From: Saccharibacillus sacchari DSM 19268
GTDB lineage: Bacteria > Bacillota > Bacilli > Paenibacillales > Paenibacillaceae
DNA length: 64,000 nt
NCBI RefSeq assembly: GCF_000585395.1
Contig: NZ_KK073875.1
Location: forward strand, 5,823,531-5,887,530
Direction: 5' to 3'
The notes below the pieces were generated by a model. It saw only the letters and a list, made by a program, of their open reading frames with translations, did not search any database and had not been told where the DNA came from. Below, one piece after another: positions 1-9,012 of the stretch. The number at the start of each line of letters is the position of its first letter. The stretch's first letter is position 1. The translations under genes and the position numbers were made by a program.

Positions 1-291
1 GTCGGATTTGATCTTCGTCCAGCGCGTGATCGCGCTGACGCAGAAGACGGCGGCGATGCCCGCGACCAGCGCGCCGATGAGGAAAAGCGACGCCGATTTT
101 ACTTCATGCAGCATAAAGGCGATGCAGACGCCCGGCAGCGCCGCGTGCGCCAACGTATCGCCGAGCAAACTTTCCCGGCGCAAAAAAGTAAAGCTGCCAA
201 TGACTCCGCTGCCCAATCCCAGCAGCGTACAGCCCATCAAAATCCAGCGCGTGTTCGGATCGCTCCACAGCGAAATCAGCCAATCGAGCAT
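1..291 (-). CDS. mntC: Manganese ABC transporter permease, 3' part cut by window edge
   Basis: The 97 codons visible from the start ATG are open and run off the left edge. They read as an ABC-3 family (ZnuB/MntC/TroC) inner-membrane permease: hydrophobic segments at about residues 15-35 and 55-85, and between them the family signature LLGDTLAHAALPGV. The start follows a GGAG site with good spacing. It is the third gene of the mntA-mntB-mntC unit, 64 bases after the ATPase stop. It should form the membrane channel for Mn2+ import. The Mn assignment rests on the MntR box upstream of mntA, since permease sequence alone does not separate Mn from Zn. Confidence 0.85.
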   Translation of the reverse strand, partial: MLDWLISLWSDPNTRWILMGCTLLGLGSGVIGSFTFLRRESLLGDTLAHAALPGVCIAFMLHEVKSASLFLIGALVAGIAAVFCVSAITRWTKIKSD

Positions 292-355
292 CGTTGTCTC
301 CTCCTCACTCGTCGAAGTTTACCTGTTTCGGATATCGCTTTCTTTTGCTGCGCCG

Positions 356-1129
356 TCATTGTTTGACCAACGCTTCCCGGCCGTTAGAGCTGACGATCGC
401 CAATTTGCCGCCGTAGGTTTCATGCAGTAGCTCCGGCGTGAACGTCGTCTCAACCGGGCCTGCTGCAATCAGTTTTTTATTCAACAACAGCACATGGTCA
501 AAATATTCCTCGACGGTAGACAGATCATGGTGAACGACAAGTACCGTCTTGCCTGCCCGCTTCAGTTCACCGAGCAGCGCAATGATCGCCTTCTCCGTCG
601 CGGCATCGACGCCAGCGAACGGCTCGTCCATGAAATACAGATCCGCTTCCTGCACCAGCGCGCGAGCCAGAAATACCCGCTGCTGCTGGCCGCCGGACAA
701 CTGGCTGATCTGCCGTCTGGCGAAATCCGCCATTCCGACTTTATCGAGCGTGCTCATCGCCAAGTCTTTTTCTTTGCGCCCGGGACGCTTGATCCAGCCC
801 AGATGACCATAGCGCCCCATCATGACCACATCGAGCGCATCCGTCGGAAAATCCCAATCGACCGATTCGCGCTGCGGGACGTAACCCACGCGGCTGCGCA
901 TTTTTTTATACGTATCCCCGTAGATCGACACTGAACCGGAGATTGAAGGCACCAGACCCAGTATGGCTTTGAGGAGCGTGGATTTGCCTGCTCCGTTGGG
1001 TCCGATAAGCGCAACCAAGTTGCCCTCCGGAAGCGCGAAGCTCACGTCTTCGACCACCGCTTTTCGTTGATAAGCGACGGTAATTCCCGACACCGTAAGG
1101 GGAGCAACCGCCGTAGATTCCTTTTTCAT
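356..1129 (-). CDS. mntB: Manganese ABC transporter ATP-binding protein
   Basis: This is a 257-residue ABC ATPase of the metal-importer group (ZnuC/MntB/TroB). Visible motifs in order are Walker A GPNGAGKST, signature LSGGQQQR, Walker B ADLYFMDEP and the H-loop in LVVHHDLSTV. The frame is open ten codons further upstream, but the ATG at 1129 follows an ideal GAGGAGGAAAGAAG site, so I start there. It lies between the binding lipoprotein and the permease on the same strand with short gaps, so all three are one operon. It powers import from the cytoplasmic face. Confidence 0.92.
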   Translation of the reverse strand: MKKESTAVAPLTVSGITVAYQRKAVVEDVSFALPEGNLVALIGPNGAGKSTLLKAILGLVPSISGSVSIYGDTYKKMRSRVGYVPQRESVDWDFPTDALDVVMMGRYGHLGWIKRPGRKEKDLAMSTLDKVGMADFARRQISQLSGGQQQRVFLARALVQEADLYFMDEPFAGVDAATEKAIIALLGELKRAGKTVLVVHHDLSTVEEYFDHVLLLNKKLIAAGPVETTFTPELLHETYGGKLAIVSSNGREALVKQ

Positions 1130-1162
1130 CTTCTTTCCTCCTCGTCTCGATCCGCTCAAGTG

Positions 1163-2113
1163 TTATTTTAATGCTTCTGCAATCGTATCGGCGTTATGTC
1201 GAATCATTCCAATGTACGTGCCTTCCGTCGTTCCCGGCTCGCCCATCGCGTCGGAGAACAGTTCTCCGCCGATGGTCACGTCGTGTCCTTGCTGCGCCGC
1301 TCCGGCGACGATCGCCTGCATCGAACGTGCGGGCAGACTGGATTCGACGAAGACCGCTTTGATATTGCGTTCGACCAGATAATCGCGCAGCGCGCTGACG
1401 TCTCGGGCACCGAACTCGGCTGCCGTGCTGATGCCCTGCAATCCGACGACTTCGACTTCATAGGCCCGACCGAAGTAGCCGAACGCATCGTGAGCCGTCA
1501 CGAGTACCCGACCTTCCGCCGGAATCTCCAGCATGCGTTCGCGTACATAAGTGTCCAGTTCTTTCAGTTCGCTTAAGTAACGTTCTCCCTGCTCCCGATA
1601 AGCCTCGGCGTTGGCCGGGTCTTTCTCGATCAGGGTATCCCGAACCGTCTCCGCCGCAACGGTCCACAGATCGACGTCGAACCAGACGTGCGGATCGAAC
1701 TCGCCTGTGTCTGCCGAGCCGATCAGACGATCTCTCGGCATATCGTCCGTAACCGCAACGACGGTCTTCTGCGCGGCCATTTTGACGAGAACCCGTTCCA
1801 TATTCCCTTCCAGATGCAGCCCCCCATAAAAGACGACTGCCGCCCGGTCCAGCTTGCGGATATCGCCTTGCGACGCTTTGAACAAGTGCGGGTCTACGCC
1901 GGGTCCCATCAACGTCGTCACCTGAACATGTTCACCGCCGATTTCTCTCGCTGCATCGCCGATCATTCCCGTCGTGGCCGTAACCAACAGCTTACCGTCT
2001 TCGCTTATGCCTTGAGCGTTTCCGTTGCCGGAACAGCCGGCCAGCAACATAATTCCCAGAAGCAGAGCCAACATTGTCCAGAATCCACTAATTTTCTTTC
2101 TGTTCTCGTTCAT
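1163..2113 (-). CDS. mntA: Manganese-binding lipoprotein of the ABC importer
   Basis: This 316-residue cluster A-I metal-binding protein (TroA/MntA/ZnuA family) starts with a lipoprotein signal ending in the lipobox LLAGC (Cys27), so it is anchored outside the membrane. Probable metal ligands are His76 (DPHLFK), His142 (FDPHVWFD), His208 (TAHDAFG) and Asp288 (LFSDAMG), the His-His-His-Asp set of TroA-type proteins. There is no His-rich loop of the kind seen in many ZnuA proteins. It is the first gene of the operon and lies behind an MntR box, which points to Mn2+ rather than Zn2+. Confidence 0.92.
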   Translation of the reverse strand: MNENRKKISGFWTMLALLLGIMLLAGCSGNGNAQGISEDGKLLVTATTGMIGDAAREIGGEHVQVTTLMGPGVDPHLFKASQGDIRKLDRAAVVFYGGLHLEGNMERVLVKMAAQKTVVAVTDDMPRDRLIGSADTGEFDPHVWFDVDLWTVAAETVRDTLIEKDPANAEAYREQGERYLSELKELDTYVRERMLEIPAEGRVLVTAHDAFGYFGRAYEVEVVGLQGISTAAEFGARDVSALRDYLVERNIKAVFVESSLPARSMQAIVAGAAQQGHDVTIGGELFSDAMGEPGTTEGTYIGMIRHNADTIAEALK

Positions 2114-2207
2114 GCTCTCCTCCGTCCGAACATTGATTTTTCTGTGTAAACTTTTCCATACGCTAAATTGTTTTATTTATGACTTTTTATTTGTCTTTGC
2201 TAACAAT

Positions 2208-2223
2208 GTTTCCTTAGGGCAAA
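2208..2223 (-). promoter_or_regulatory. MntR operator
   Basis: Read on the minus strand, the site is TTTGCCCTAAGGAAAC, one base from the Bacillus MntR consensus TTTGCCTTAAGGAAAC. It lies 95 bases upstream of the mntA start in an AT-rich region. By analogy, Mn2+-bound MntR represses transcription of mntABC here. The mntR gene itself is not in the window. I could not place the -35/-10 boxes with confidence. Confidence 0.8.
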
Positions 2224-2278
2224 TTTTAAAATAAAAAAAGGCAAAACGCAAGTTTTCTCTTTTTTAAATGACCGGAAT

Positions 2279-2310
2279 ATAAAAAAGCCTGCTTTCCGCA
2301 GAAAGCAGGC
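2279..2310 (-). terminator. Intrinsic terminator of the first PBP gene
   Basis: A perfect 10-bp stem, GCCTGCTTTC with GAAAGCAGGC, has a 4-base loop and is followed on the minus strand by TTTTTT. It begins 13 bases past the stop of the PBP gene at 2323. Confidence 0.9.
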
Positions 2311-2322
2311 TTCACTTTTCAG

Positions 2323-4368
2323 TTATTCCGCTGCCGTGTCACCTTCGGCATTTTCGTCTTGAATGTCTTTTTTCGGAATGCCGTCAAGTCCGTATTCCTC
2401 ATCGTAAGCGTCAAAGATCGCGCGTGCGATCGGTGCTGCGCTCTCGGAACCGAATCCGCCTTCCGGCACCATGACCGCAACGGCAAGTTTCGGATTTTCG
2501 CGCGGAGCGTAAGCGATGAATACGCCGTTATCGACTTTTTTGCCGTTTAAATCCTGCGTGGATGTACCTGTTTTACGGGCAAAATCGTCTTTGTAAGCGA
2601 AATCGCCGAAAGAGCCGCTTACGTCCGTTTTCATGCCTTGTTGGATGACATCCCAGTACGCATCGGGGAAGTCCACCTTATTCAGAACAGTACGGCCGAA
2701 CTCTTCGACAGTCTCGCCTTTGCTGTCGGTGATTTTGCTTACCAAATGAGGCTGGATACGTTCGCCGCGGTTCGCCAACATCGCGGTATACTGCGCAAGT
2801 TGAATCGCCGTGTATTTCCCTTTTTGACCAAAAGAAGCATATACCATTCGAGAAAGGGAACTGCCGTCCTTGTCGCTCAAATAGTCGATTCCGCCTTCCC
2901 ATTCACCGGGCAGGTCAACGCCTGTTTTCACGCCGAGTCCGAACTCTTTCATGTGCTTGTCCCAGATGTTCAAAGACTCGGCTCCGTCGCGGTTAAACAA
3001 ACGTTCGCCGATCATTTCTACCATGAATGTGTTAGAAGACTTTTCAATCGCTCTGCGCGGATCGAGTATGCCGTAAGCATGGCTGCCCGAGTTGCGAATC
3101 GAGTCGGAGTCGTTGCGGCCGTATTTGGCAATGCCCGTATCGTTGTAAGTCGTGCCTGTCGAGAACAATCCTTCCTCCAAACCGACAAGTACGCTAAGCG
3201 GCTTGATCGTCGAACCCAAATATACGACAGACTCCGCGTTCTTGCCCGTATCGCTTACGGGTTTGGAACGGATCGCTCCATTCAGGTACAGATATTCGAC
3301 CGCGTCGTAATTCGAATTGCTGATCGATCCTGTACGGTACACATTCGCATCGAAGTCAGGCATGCTCGCCATCGTTACGACATTTCCGGTATCGATCTCC
3401 ATCGCTACGGCCGAAGCCGAGATTGCTTTGGGAAGCTTCGCCAATTGCTTGGTCATGGCATCTTCGGTTTTGAGCTGAATCGTTTTGTTGATTGTGCTCC
3501 AGATATCGTTGCCTTTGACGGGAGGAACCACTTCTTCCACGCCGGTGGCTGTATTTTGCGCGGTTACGCCGATCTTGCGGTAACCGTTTTTCCCGCGAAG
3601 CTGATCCTGGTATTGTTGTTCCAATCCGAAATAACCGACATTTTCCGTACGGCTGTAGATCAAGCCTTTATCGATTTGATCCTTGAGCCCGGCCGCGATC
3701 TTTTTATACATCTCCATGCCGCTGTCCGGATTGCTGACCGATTCGAATTTCTTCACATAGCCGACCGTTTGAACAGCTACGGTATCCGAATCGTAACGGC
3801 GAAGCGTTTCTTCTACGACTTCAAAAGAAAGAATACCTTCATACTTATTTTTATTTTCTTTAAAGTAAGCGACTTCTCCATCGCTTAGTCCCGTTTTGGC
3901 CGGTCTTGCCGAATAACCGTAACTGTGCACGTTGTTCAAATCCAGCAGTTCCTTTCCGATGAAATCCTCCATGGTCGGATTTTCGATGGTCGGATCGCCT
4001 TTTTCCTTGAAAACTTCCAATACTTCTGCCAACACGGCATCAAGCTGCGGGCGGTTTTTTTTGCCTTCGCCCTCAATGAAGTTCTGTTCAAACGTGACAT
4101 ACAAAGTTTGAGTAGGCTCGGAATACGCAAGCTTCACATTGTCCGCCGAAAAAATCGTCCCCCGTACAGGCTTCATCGGAATATCCTGGCTGGCACGTTC
4201 TTCGGCTTCTGCCTGAATCTTCGGCGCTTCCACGAACTGCAAAGCCGCAGTTCTTATAATGATGACCGCAAAGACGACAAACACTACGAAAAAGAACAGG
4301 CTCATCCGCACGCCGAAACTTTTGCGCTTGCGATGATCGTCCCGTTCTTCTTTGGATAAAATCTTCAT
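2323..4368 (-). CDS. Class B penicillin-binding protein (PbpA/PbpH-like), copy 1
   Basis: This 681-residue peptidoglycan transpeptidase has a short cytoplasmic N-terminus, one membrane anchor (about residues 22-44) and a PBP dimerisation domain with the early PVRGTI motif. The transpeptidase domain carries all three active-site motifs: STIK with Ser386 nucleophile, SSN at 444-446 and KTGT at 599-602. A GGAGG site precedes the ATG. Its architecture and length match Bacillus PBP2A/PbpH, which cross-link the lateral wall. The next gene is a close paralogue in the same orientation, so the pair comes from tandem duplication. A terminator lies between them, so each can be transcribed separately. 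Confidence 0.92.
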   Translation of the reverse strand: MKILSKEERDDHRKRKSFGVRMSLFFFVVFVVFAVIIIRTAALQFVEAPKIQAEAEERASQDIPMKPVRGTIFSADNVKLAYSEPTQTLYVTFEQNFIEGEGKKNRPQLDAVLAEVLEVFKEKGDPTIENPTMEDFIGKELLDLNNVHSYGYSARPAKTGLSDGEVAYFKENKNKYEGILSFEVVEETLRRYDSDTVAVQTVGYVKKFESVSNPDSGMEMYKKIAAGLKDQIDKGLIYSRTENVGYFGLEQQYQDQLRGKNGYRKIGVTAQNTATGVEEVVPPVKGNDIWSTINKTIQLKTEDAMTKQLAKLPKAISASAVAMEIDTGNVVTMASMPDFDANVYRTGSISNSNYDAVEYLYLNGAIRSKPVSDTGKNAESVVYLGSTIKPLSVLVGLEEGLFSTGTTYNDTGIAKYGRNDSDSIRNSGSHAYGILDPRRAIEKSSNTFMVEMIGERLFNRDGAESLNIWDKHMKEFGLGVKTGVDLPGEWEGGIDYLSDKDGSSLSRMVYASFGQKGKYTAIQLAQYTAMLANRGERIQPHLVSKITDSKGETVEEFGRTVLNKVDFPDAYWDVIQQGMKTDVSGSFGDFAYKDDFARKTGTSTQDLNGKKVDNGVFIAYAPRENPKLAVAVMVPEGGFGSESAAPIARAIFDAYDEEYGLDGIPKKDIQDENAEGDTAAE

Positions 4369-4394
4369 CTTGGCCTCCTTGATGAACCGTTAAC

Positions 4395-4428
4395 GGAAAA
4401 AGACGCTCTTTCGACAGAGCGTCTTTCC
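4395..4428 (-). terminator. Intrinsic terminator between the two PBP genes
   Basis: An AAGACGCTCT / AGAGCGTCTT stem, extended by outer pairs, is followed on the minus strand by TTTTT. It lies about 90 bases past the stop of the upstream PBP gene and just before the ribosome site of the downstream one. Confidence 0.82.
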
Positions 4429-4517
4429 GTCGGTACCGAATTTGTTTCCCTTGCATAGACGGGTAATGACTACTAACACTTGAACGTTTTGACCGTGGTT
4501 TTCGTCACGGAATTGAA

Positions 4518-6599
4518 CTAAGGATTTTGCACGGCTGCGCCGTCCGTTCCTTCGATCGGCGTTCCGTCTTCGTTCAACTGCTGCTGCGTCTTTTTCGGCA
4601 CGCCGTCCAGACCGAATTCGTAATCGTACGCGTCGAAAATCTTGCGCGCGATCGGCGCCGCGCTTTGCGATCCGAACCCGCCTTCCGGCACGACGACCGC
4701 TACGGCAAGTTTAGGATTCTGGCGCGGAGCATAGGCGATGAATACGCCGTTATCGATTTGTTGGTTACGAATTTGCTGAGTGGAGGTACCCGTTTTACGA
4801 GCAAAATCGTAAGGGAAGTCATCAAAGGTTCCTTTCAACTCCGTATTCATGCCCTTTTGAATCAAATCCCAATATTCCGACTTAAAATCAACTTTGTCGA
4901 GGACATTGCGCTCAAATTTCTTGACGACTTCTCCTTTCGAATCCGTGATCTTGTTGACCAGGTGCGGTTCCAATCTTTCGCCGCGATTAGCCAGCATAAC
5001 CGTAAATTGGGCGAGCTGCATCGTTGTGTATTTCCCTTGTTGACCGAAAGAGGCATAAGCCATCCGCGTTAATGCACTTTCGTCTTTATTTGTATAATCG
5101 GTCAAACCCGATTGCTCTCCAGGCAAATCGACTTTCGTTTCAACGCCCAGACCAAATTCTTTCATATGCTTGTCCCAGACGTCTATAGCTGCCGCGCCTC
5201 CGTATTTGTTTAAAAGTCTTTTGCCTACCATATCGATCATGAACGTATTGGACGATTTTTCAATCGCTTCCCGAGGTCCGATCCAGCCAAGATAGTGCCT
5301 TCCGGCATTGGATATACCTTTTTTGTCAAAGTCCCCGAGCTTTGTATTACCGACGTCCGTATACCCGTCAGAAGGCGAAAACAATCCTTCCTGCAAGCCG
5401 ATCAATACAGACAACGGTTTGATTGTCGATCCCATATAAACGACGGATTCTGCCTTATTGCGCTGATCGTCAGGCGCTTTAGCTCGAATCGTTCCGTTGA
5501 TGTACAAGTTTTGAATCTGCTGGAAGTCTTGAGCCGATACACTGCCCGTTTTATATACATTGGCATCGAAGTCCGGCATGCTCGCCATCGCGACTACGTT
5601 ACCCGTGTCGACTTCCATCGCTACGGCAAAGCCTGTAGAAACGTAAGGATGTTCGCGTTGCAACACTTGAATTTGGTCGGCGATCGCTTTTTCCGTGGCG
5701 GTCTGCACGGATTTATTGATATTCATCCAGACGTCGTTGCCTTTTTTCGGAGCAACGATTTCTTCGGTTCCGCCTTCTTTGGCCATGCTTTGCGGCGTAA
5801 TCTCGATCCGTTTGTATCCGTTTTTTCCGCGCAGATACTCCTGGTATTGCTGTTCGAGTCCGTAATAACCGACGATTTCGTCTTCCTGGTATTGAAGCGA
5901 AGGATTGGCGGATGCCTGATTTTTATAAATATCCTGATAGAAACTGAAATTTTTGTTTTCGCGCACGCTTTTGAACTTGGACAAATAACCGACCGTTTGG
6001 ACGGCCACCGAATCTTGATCATATTCCCGAGTCGTTTCTTCGACGACGTCAAGCGTCAAAACGCCTTTGAATTCGTTTTTGTGCTCTTTGAAATAAGCGA
6101 TTTCCGCTTCGTTCAAATCGGTTTTGATCTTGCGCGGCGTATAGCCGTAGTGCTTGATGTTCTCCAAGTCCAGGCGATCCCGGCTCAACATTTCTTCAAG
6201 CGTGGGCTGCTCGCCGGAAGGATTGAGTTCCTGGAATTTGGCCAAAATCTGATTGACCGCTTTTTTGAGCTCCGGACGGTTTTCCAGGCCCTTCTCGTTA
6301 TTATTCGCGTAATTTTTAAGCGGCGTCGCGTACAACGTCTGCGTCGGCTTGGAATACGCGATCGGAATGCCTTCCTGGGATATAATATTCCCTCGAATCG
6401 GCTGCATCGGAATATCCCGCGTCACGCGGCTGACCGCTTCTTCTTTCAATTCCGGTCCTTCGACAAACTGAAGCATGGCAGTTCGTACAATGATGACGGA
6501 GAAAATAGCAAATACGCTGAAGAAAAATAAATTAAGCCGGATTCCGAAGCTTCGCTGACGGCGCATTTCATTTTCTTTTTCTTTATCCTGGACTTTCAT
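4518..6599 (-). CDS. Class B penicillin-binding protein (PbpA/PbpH-like), copy 2
   Basis: This 693-residue paralogue has the same layout as the PBP gene that follows it: an N-terminal membrane anchor near residues 23-45, a PBP dimer domain with PIRGNI, then STIK, SSN and KTGT active-site motifs in order. The two proteins share long near-identical stretches, such as those around NTFM and GFGSQSAAP. The C-terminal tail after FGLDGVPKK differs and is richer in Gln, Gly and Thr. The start follows GAGGAGG. It is expected to be a lateral-wall transpeptidase outside the membrane. Which copy has the elongasome role cannot be told from sequence. Confidence 0.92.
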   Translation of the reverse strand: MKVQDKEKENEMRRQRSFGIRLNLFFFSVFAIFSVIIVRTAMLQFVEGPELKEEAVSRVTRDIPMQPIRGNIISQEGIPIAYSKPTQTLYATPLKNYANNNEKGLENRPELKKAVNQILAKFQELNPSGEQPTLEEMLSRDRLDLENIKHYGYTPRKIKTDLNEAEIAYFKEHKNEFKGVLTLDVVEETTREYDQDSVAVQTVGYLSKFKSVRENKNFSFYQDIYKNQASANPSLQYQEDEIVGYYGLEQQYQEYLRGKNGYKRIEITPQSMAKEGGTEEIVAPKKGNDVWMNINKSVQTATEKAIADQIQVLQREHPYVSTGFAVAMEVDTGNVVAMASMPDFDANVYKTGSVSAQDFQQIQNLYINGTIRAKAPDDQRNKAESVVYMGSTIKPLSVLIGLQEGLFSPSDGYTDVGNTKLGDFDKKGISNAGRHYLGWIGPREAIEKSSNTFMIDMVGKRLLNKYGGAAAIDVWDKHMKEFGLGVETKVDLPGEQSGLTDYTNKDESALTRMAYASFGQQGKYTTMQLAQFTVMLANRGERLEPHLVNKITDSKGEVVKKFERNVLDKVDFKSEYWDLIQKGMNTELKGTFDDFPYDFARKTGTSTQQIRNQQIDNGVFIAYAPRQNPKLAVAVVVPEGGFGSQSAAPIARKIFDAYDYEFGLDGVPKKTQQQLNEDGTPIEGTDGAAVQNP

Positions 6600-6641
6600 G
6601 GGCGCCTCCTCTTGATGTTCCTAAAGCTGATAAGAGCATGT

Positions 6642-7769
6642 TCACAACACGCTCTGCTTGATATGGGTATCGGAAAAATCCTCGCGGTCAAACCAGTCTC
6701 CTCCGGACGCCCAGGTCGGATCGAGTTCGATCCAGCGCTTTTCTCCGGCGTCGTATACTTCGTTCCATGCGTGAGACCCGTAGCCTCCCTGCCCGTCTGC
6801 GCCAAGCCCCGTCACCACGCGGACTTGCAGTCCGACCGATCGGGCCATGACGGCGTATAAACGTGCATAGTCGATGCAGACCCCCAACCGCGTATCGTAG
6901 GTGTCGCGCGGCGTTTGTTCGTTCCAAATACCTTTATTTTCATAATTATCGACTTTATCGTAATCGTATTGAATCCGGCTTCCGACCCAATCGTACAGCC
7001 GCTCCGCCTTTTCCCTATCACTGCCCGATCCTGCGGCCTTCTTGGCTTTCTGAGCGATGTCCGCCGGAATATTCCGGTCGATCGCATCATACTTTTGCCG
7101 AAGAATACCGTCCAACTCCGCCGTTGCGGATGCCGTGAGCACGGGCAGCTTCTGGGTGATCCATTCACCAGCGGCCGGTTGAAATACCGTTTGCGCGGTA
7201 TAGCGATAAGCCGGAGACGTTTCTGCGTATCGGCTGAGCGGACTGCCCGGCCAGATCGAGGAAACGACGAATAATAACGCGAGCAGCAGCGCACTTCTCC
7301 AGACTCCGGCAATCAGACCCAATCCGGCTCCGCCGAGTCGATCCGCGAAGCCCCCGCTTTTGCGTCGTTTGCCTTTTTTCTTGGGAGCTTCCCCAATTGG
7401 CATCCGCCATCTCGCAAGCAGCGACAACACCAACACACAGACCGGGTAGATCAGCAGGAACAAAAGCGCGATGCGCAGCAAGGCAAAGTCGGTCACGAAT
7501 CCAAGCAGCGCGTATCCGGCCGACTTCCATTGCGGAAGTTCGCCGGAAGGCATGGCGAGCAATGTTTGGTCCGCCCAATTTTGCGCGTAAGGAGAGAGCC
7601 AACCCGCCAACAGCAGAGCGGCCAGGATGCCCAGCACGCGCAGCAGCAAACGACTGAACATGGAACCAAGTCCAGCTGCTGTCCGGCGCGTTCCCAGAAA
7701 GGCGCCGCGAAGCACGGACAAAATCAATACCGCCAGCAACACCAGACTTATCACGTCCATGCTCGGCAT
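6642..7769 (-). CDS. Membrane protein with C-terminal transglutaminase-like domain
   Basis: The N-terminal half of this 375-residue protein has several hydrophobic segments (about 5-25, 40-60, 85-120, 155-175) and somewhat resembles CvpA-type membrane regions. The C-terminal part is a transglutaminase-like cysteine-protease fold with a complete Cys298 (GVCIDYA), His333 (GSHAWNEV), Asp350 (LDPTW) triad. Such proteins are usually anchored enzymes of unknown substrate, often linked to the envelope. It lies just upstream of the PBP pair on the same strand, 42 bases before the next start, so it may be co-transcribed with them. The start has a GGGAGGTGG ribosome site. Confidence 0.82.
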   Translation of the reverse strand: MPSMDVISLVLLAVLILSVLRGAFLGTRRTAAGLGSMFSRLLLRVLGILAALLLAGWLSPYAQNWADQTLLAMPSGELPQWKSAGYALLGFVTDFALLRIALLFLLIYPVCVLVLSLLARWRMPIGEAPKKKGKRRKSGGFADRLGGAGLGLIAGVWRSALLLALLFVVSSIWPGSPLSRYAETSPAYRYTAQTVFQPAAGEWITQKLPVLTASATAELDGILRQKYDAIDRNIPADIAQKAKKAAGSGSDREKAERLYDWVGSRIQYDYDKVDNYENKGIWNEQTPRDTYDTRLGVCIDYARLYAVMARSVGLQVRVVTGLGADGQGGYGSHAWNEVYDAGEKRWIELDPTWASGGDWFDREDFSDTHIKQSVL

Positions 7770-7842
7770 TTTTCCACCTCCCGAATATTGGACGCTTCCA
7801 TTAGCGAACTGCCCTGCTTTTCAGTCAATATGCTCATACTTT

Positions 7843-8283
7843 TTACTTGCTTCGGGCCTGCGCGGCGCGAATGAGCGCATTCACTTGCTCCCCGCGTTCC
7901 CATTCGCCAAGCGATACGCCTCGGTATGTCACTTCGACGCTCGTGGCATTCGGTTTGCCTTCCAGCTTCAGACTTGTCGTCTGTACGACGAAAGAACCGC
8001 TTTCTCCCCGCTTGAACGTTGCTTCAGCCGCTTCGTCTTTCAACATTTTCAGTGCTTCGCCTTGAAGCTTTGCCACCGCTTCGTCTTTCACACTGGTTAC
8101 CGTATTCTGAATTTGATCAAGCGATACGCCGCTGTACACGATCAGCGCTACGACAATGACGATCGCGATCGCCCATTTTATCATCGTTTTGACTAAGTTT
8201 ATCACCAGCAGCACGGCTACCAGCGCAATCAGAAGAATCAGCCAGTTTTGCCTGACGAATTCGATCCACACTTCCGTATTCAA
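7843..8283 (-). CDS. Small membrane protein of unknown function
   Basis: I do not recognise a named family. The frame is open back to 8346, but the only good ribosome site (GGAGGAG) precedes two adjacent TTG codons at 8286 and 8283, so I start at TTG 8283, giving about 146 residues. Two hydrophobic helices lie at about residues 13-30 and 35-52. A soluble region of about 90 residues follows, with a predicted amphipathic Lys/Glu-rich helix (SVKDEAVAKLQGEALKMLKD) and a beta-rich end. It probably belongs to the transglutaminase/PBP transcription group, 73 bases upstream of it. The function is unknown. Confidence 0.62.
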   Translation of the reverse strand: MNTEVWIEFVRQNWLILLIALVAVLLVINLVKTMIKWAIAIVIVVALIVYSGVSLDQIQNTVTSVKDEAVAKLQGEALKMLKDEAAEATFKRGESGSFVVQTTSLKLEGKPNATSVEVTYRGVSLGEWERGEQVNALIRAAQARSK

Positions 8284-8489
8284 CAAGGCAGCTCCTCCGT
8301 TCTTCACGTTCATTTGCATGCAGGCTGCCCCCCTCGTTTCCGGCATTCTGCGTGCTTTTCAATTATACAGGAACAAAAGGCCCTCTGTCAGCTTTCGAGG
8401 CATTGTTGCGACCTCTTTTGCAATCTAGGCCCCGCCCAAGTACACTTAGTAAAAAAATCCCGTTACGGATCTCAGGAGGCGAATCGCAC

Positions 8490-8903
8490 ATGTCGATTAC
8501 CGTGATCGTGGAAGGCAAAAATGATCGAAGCAAGCTACGTCGGCTTTTGGACGATGAGGTTCAAATTCTTTGCACGTTCGGCACGCCGAATTCGGCAAGG
8601 CTGGAGTCTCTATATAAAGAAGCCAAAAACGACGAGGTCTATCTCTTTTTGGACAACGACTCGTCGGGCAGAAAAATTCGCGCCTTATTGTCCGATCTTT
8701 TCCCGGACGCGGATCATCTCTACACAAGACGGGGTTACGCGGGCGTCGAAGGTACGCCGGACGAGTACGTGGTACAGCAGTTGGAAAAGACGGACTTGGA
8801 CGCGTTTATTTTATATCCCGAAGAAATGCTGCGTGCCCAGTCCGAATCCGAAAAAGAGAGCCGACGCGCCGCCTTGGACGGACGTATGAAACGATCACAG
8901 TGA
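8490..8903 (+). CDS. Toprim domain protein (YusF-like)
   Basis: This 137-residue protein is almost entirely a Toprim fold: the N-terminal glutamate motif IVEGKND (residues 5-11) and the DxD-type motif FLDNDSSGR near residue 53. The fold is shared with primases, topoisomerases and the nuclease RNase M5. Small stand-alone Toprim proteins like B. subtilis YusF have no proven reaction. I start at the ATG after CAGGAGG; the longer upstream frame has no ribosome site. It stands alone and converges on ctaB. Confidence 0.8.
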   Translation: MSITVIVEGKNDRSKLRRLLDDEVQILCTFGTPNSARLESLYKEAKNDEVYLFLDNDSSGRKIRALLSDLFPDADHLYTRRGYAGVEGTPDEYVVQQLEKTDLDAFILYPEEMLRAQSESEKESRRAALDGRMKRSQ

Positions 8904-8951
8904 ATCGGTGTCGACATCTTTCGTTTATTGCCCGGCGCTGCCGCATCGACA

Positions 8952-8998
8952 ACAATAAAGCCGTCGCCCGTCCCGAAAAGGAGACGAACGACGGCTTG
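8952..8998 (-). terminator. Probable bidirectional terminator between the Toprim gene and ctaB
   Basis: AAGCCGTCG and CGACGGCTT form a stem around a partly paired interior (GTC/GAC). On the minus strand it is followed by the short T-rich TTTATTGTTG. It serves two converging genes, and the poor T-tract lowers confidence. Confidence 0.5.
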
Positions 8999-9012
8999 CC
9001 CGATACCGCAAA

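Noticed and set aside
2638..3888. 416-codon open frame on the plus strand
   Set aside because: It lies wholly opposite the PBP gene, whose active-site motifs are all intact. It has no ribosome site or recognisable protein.
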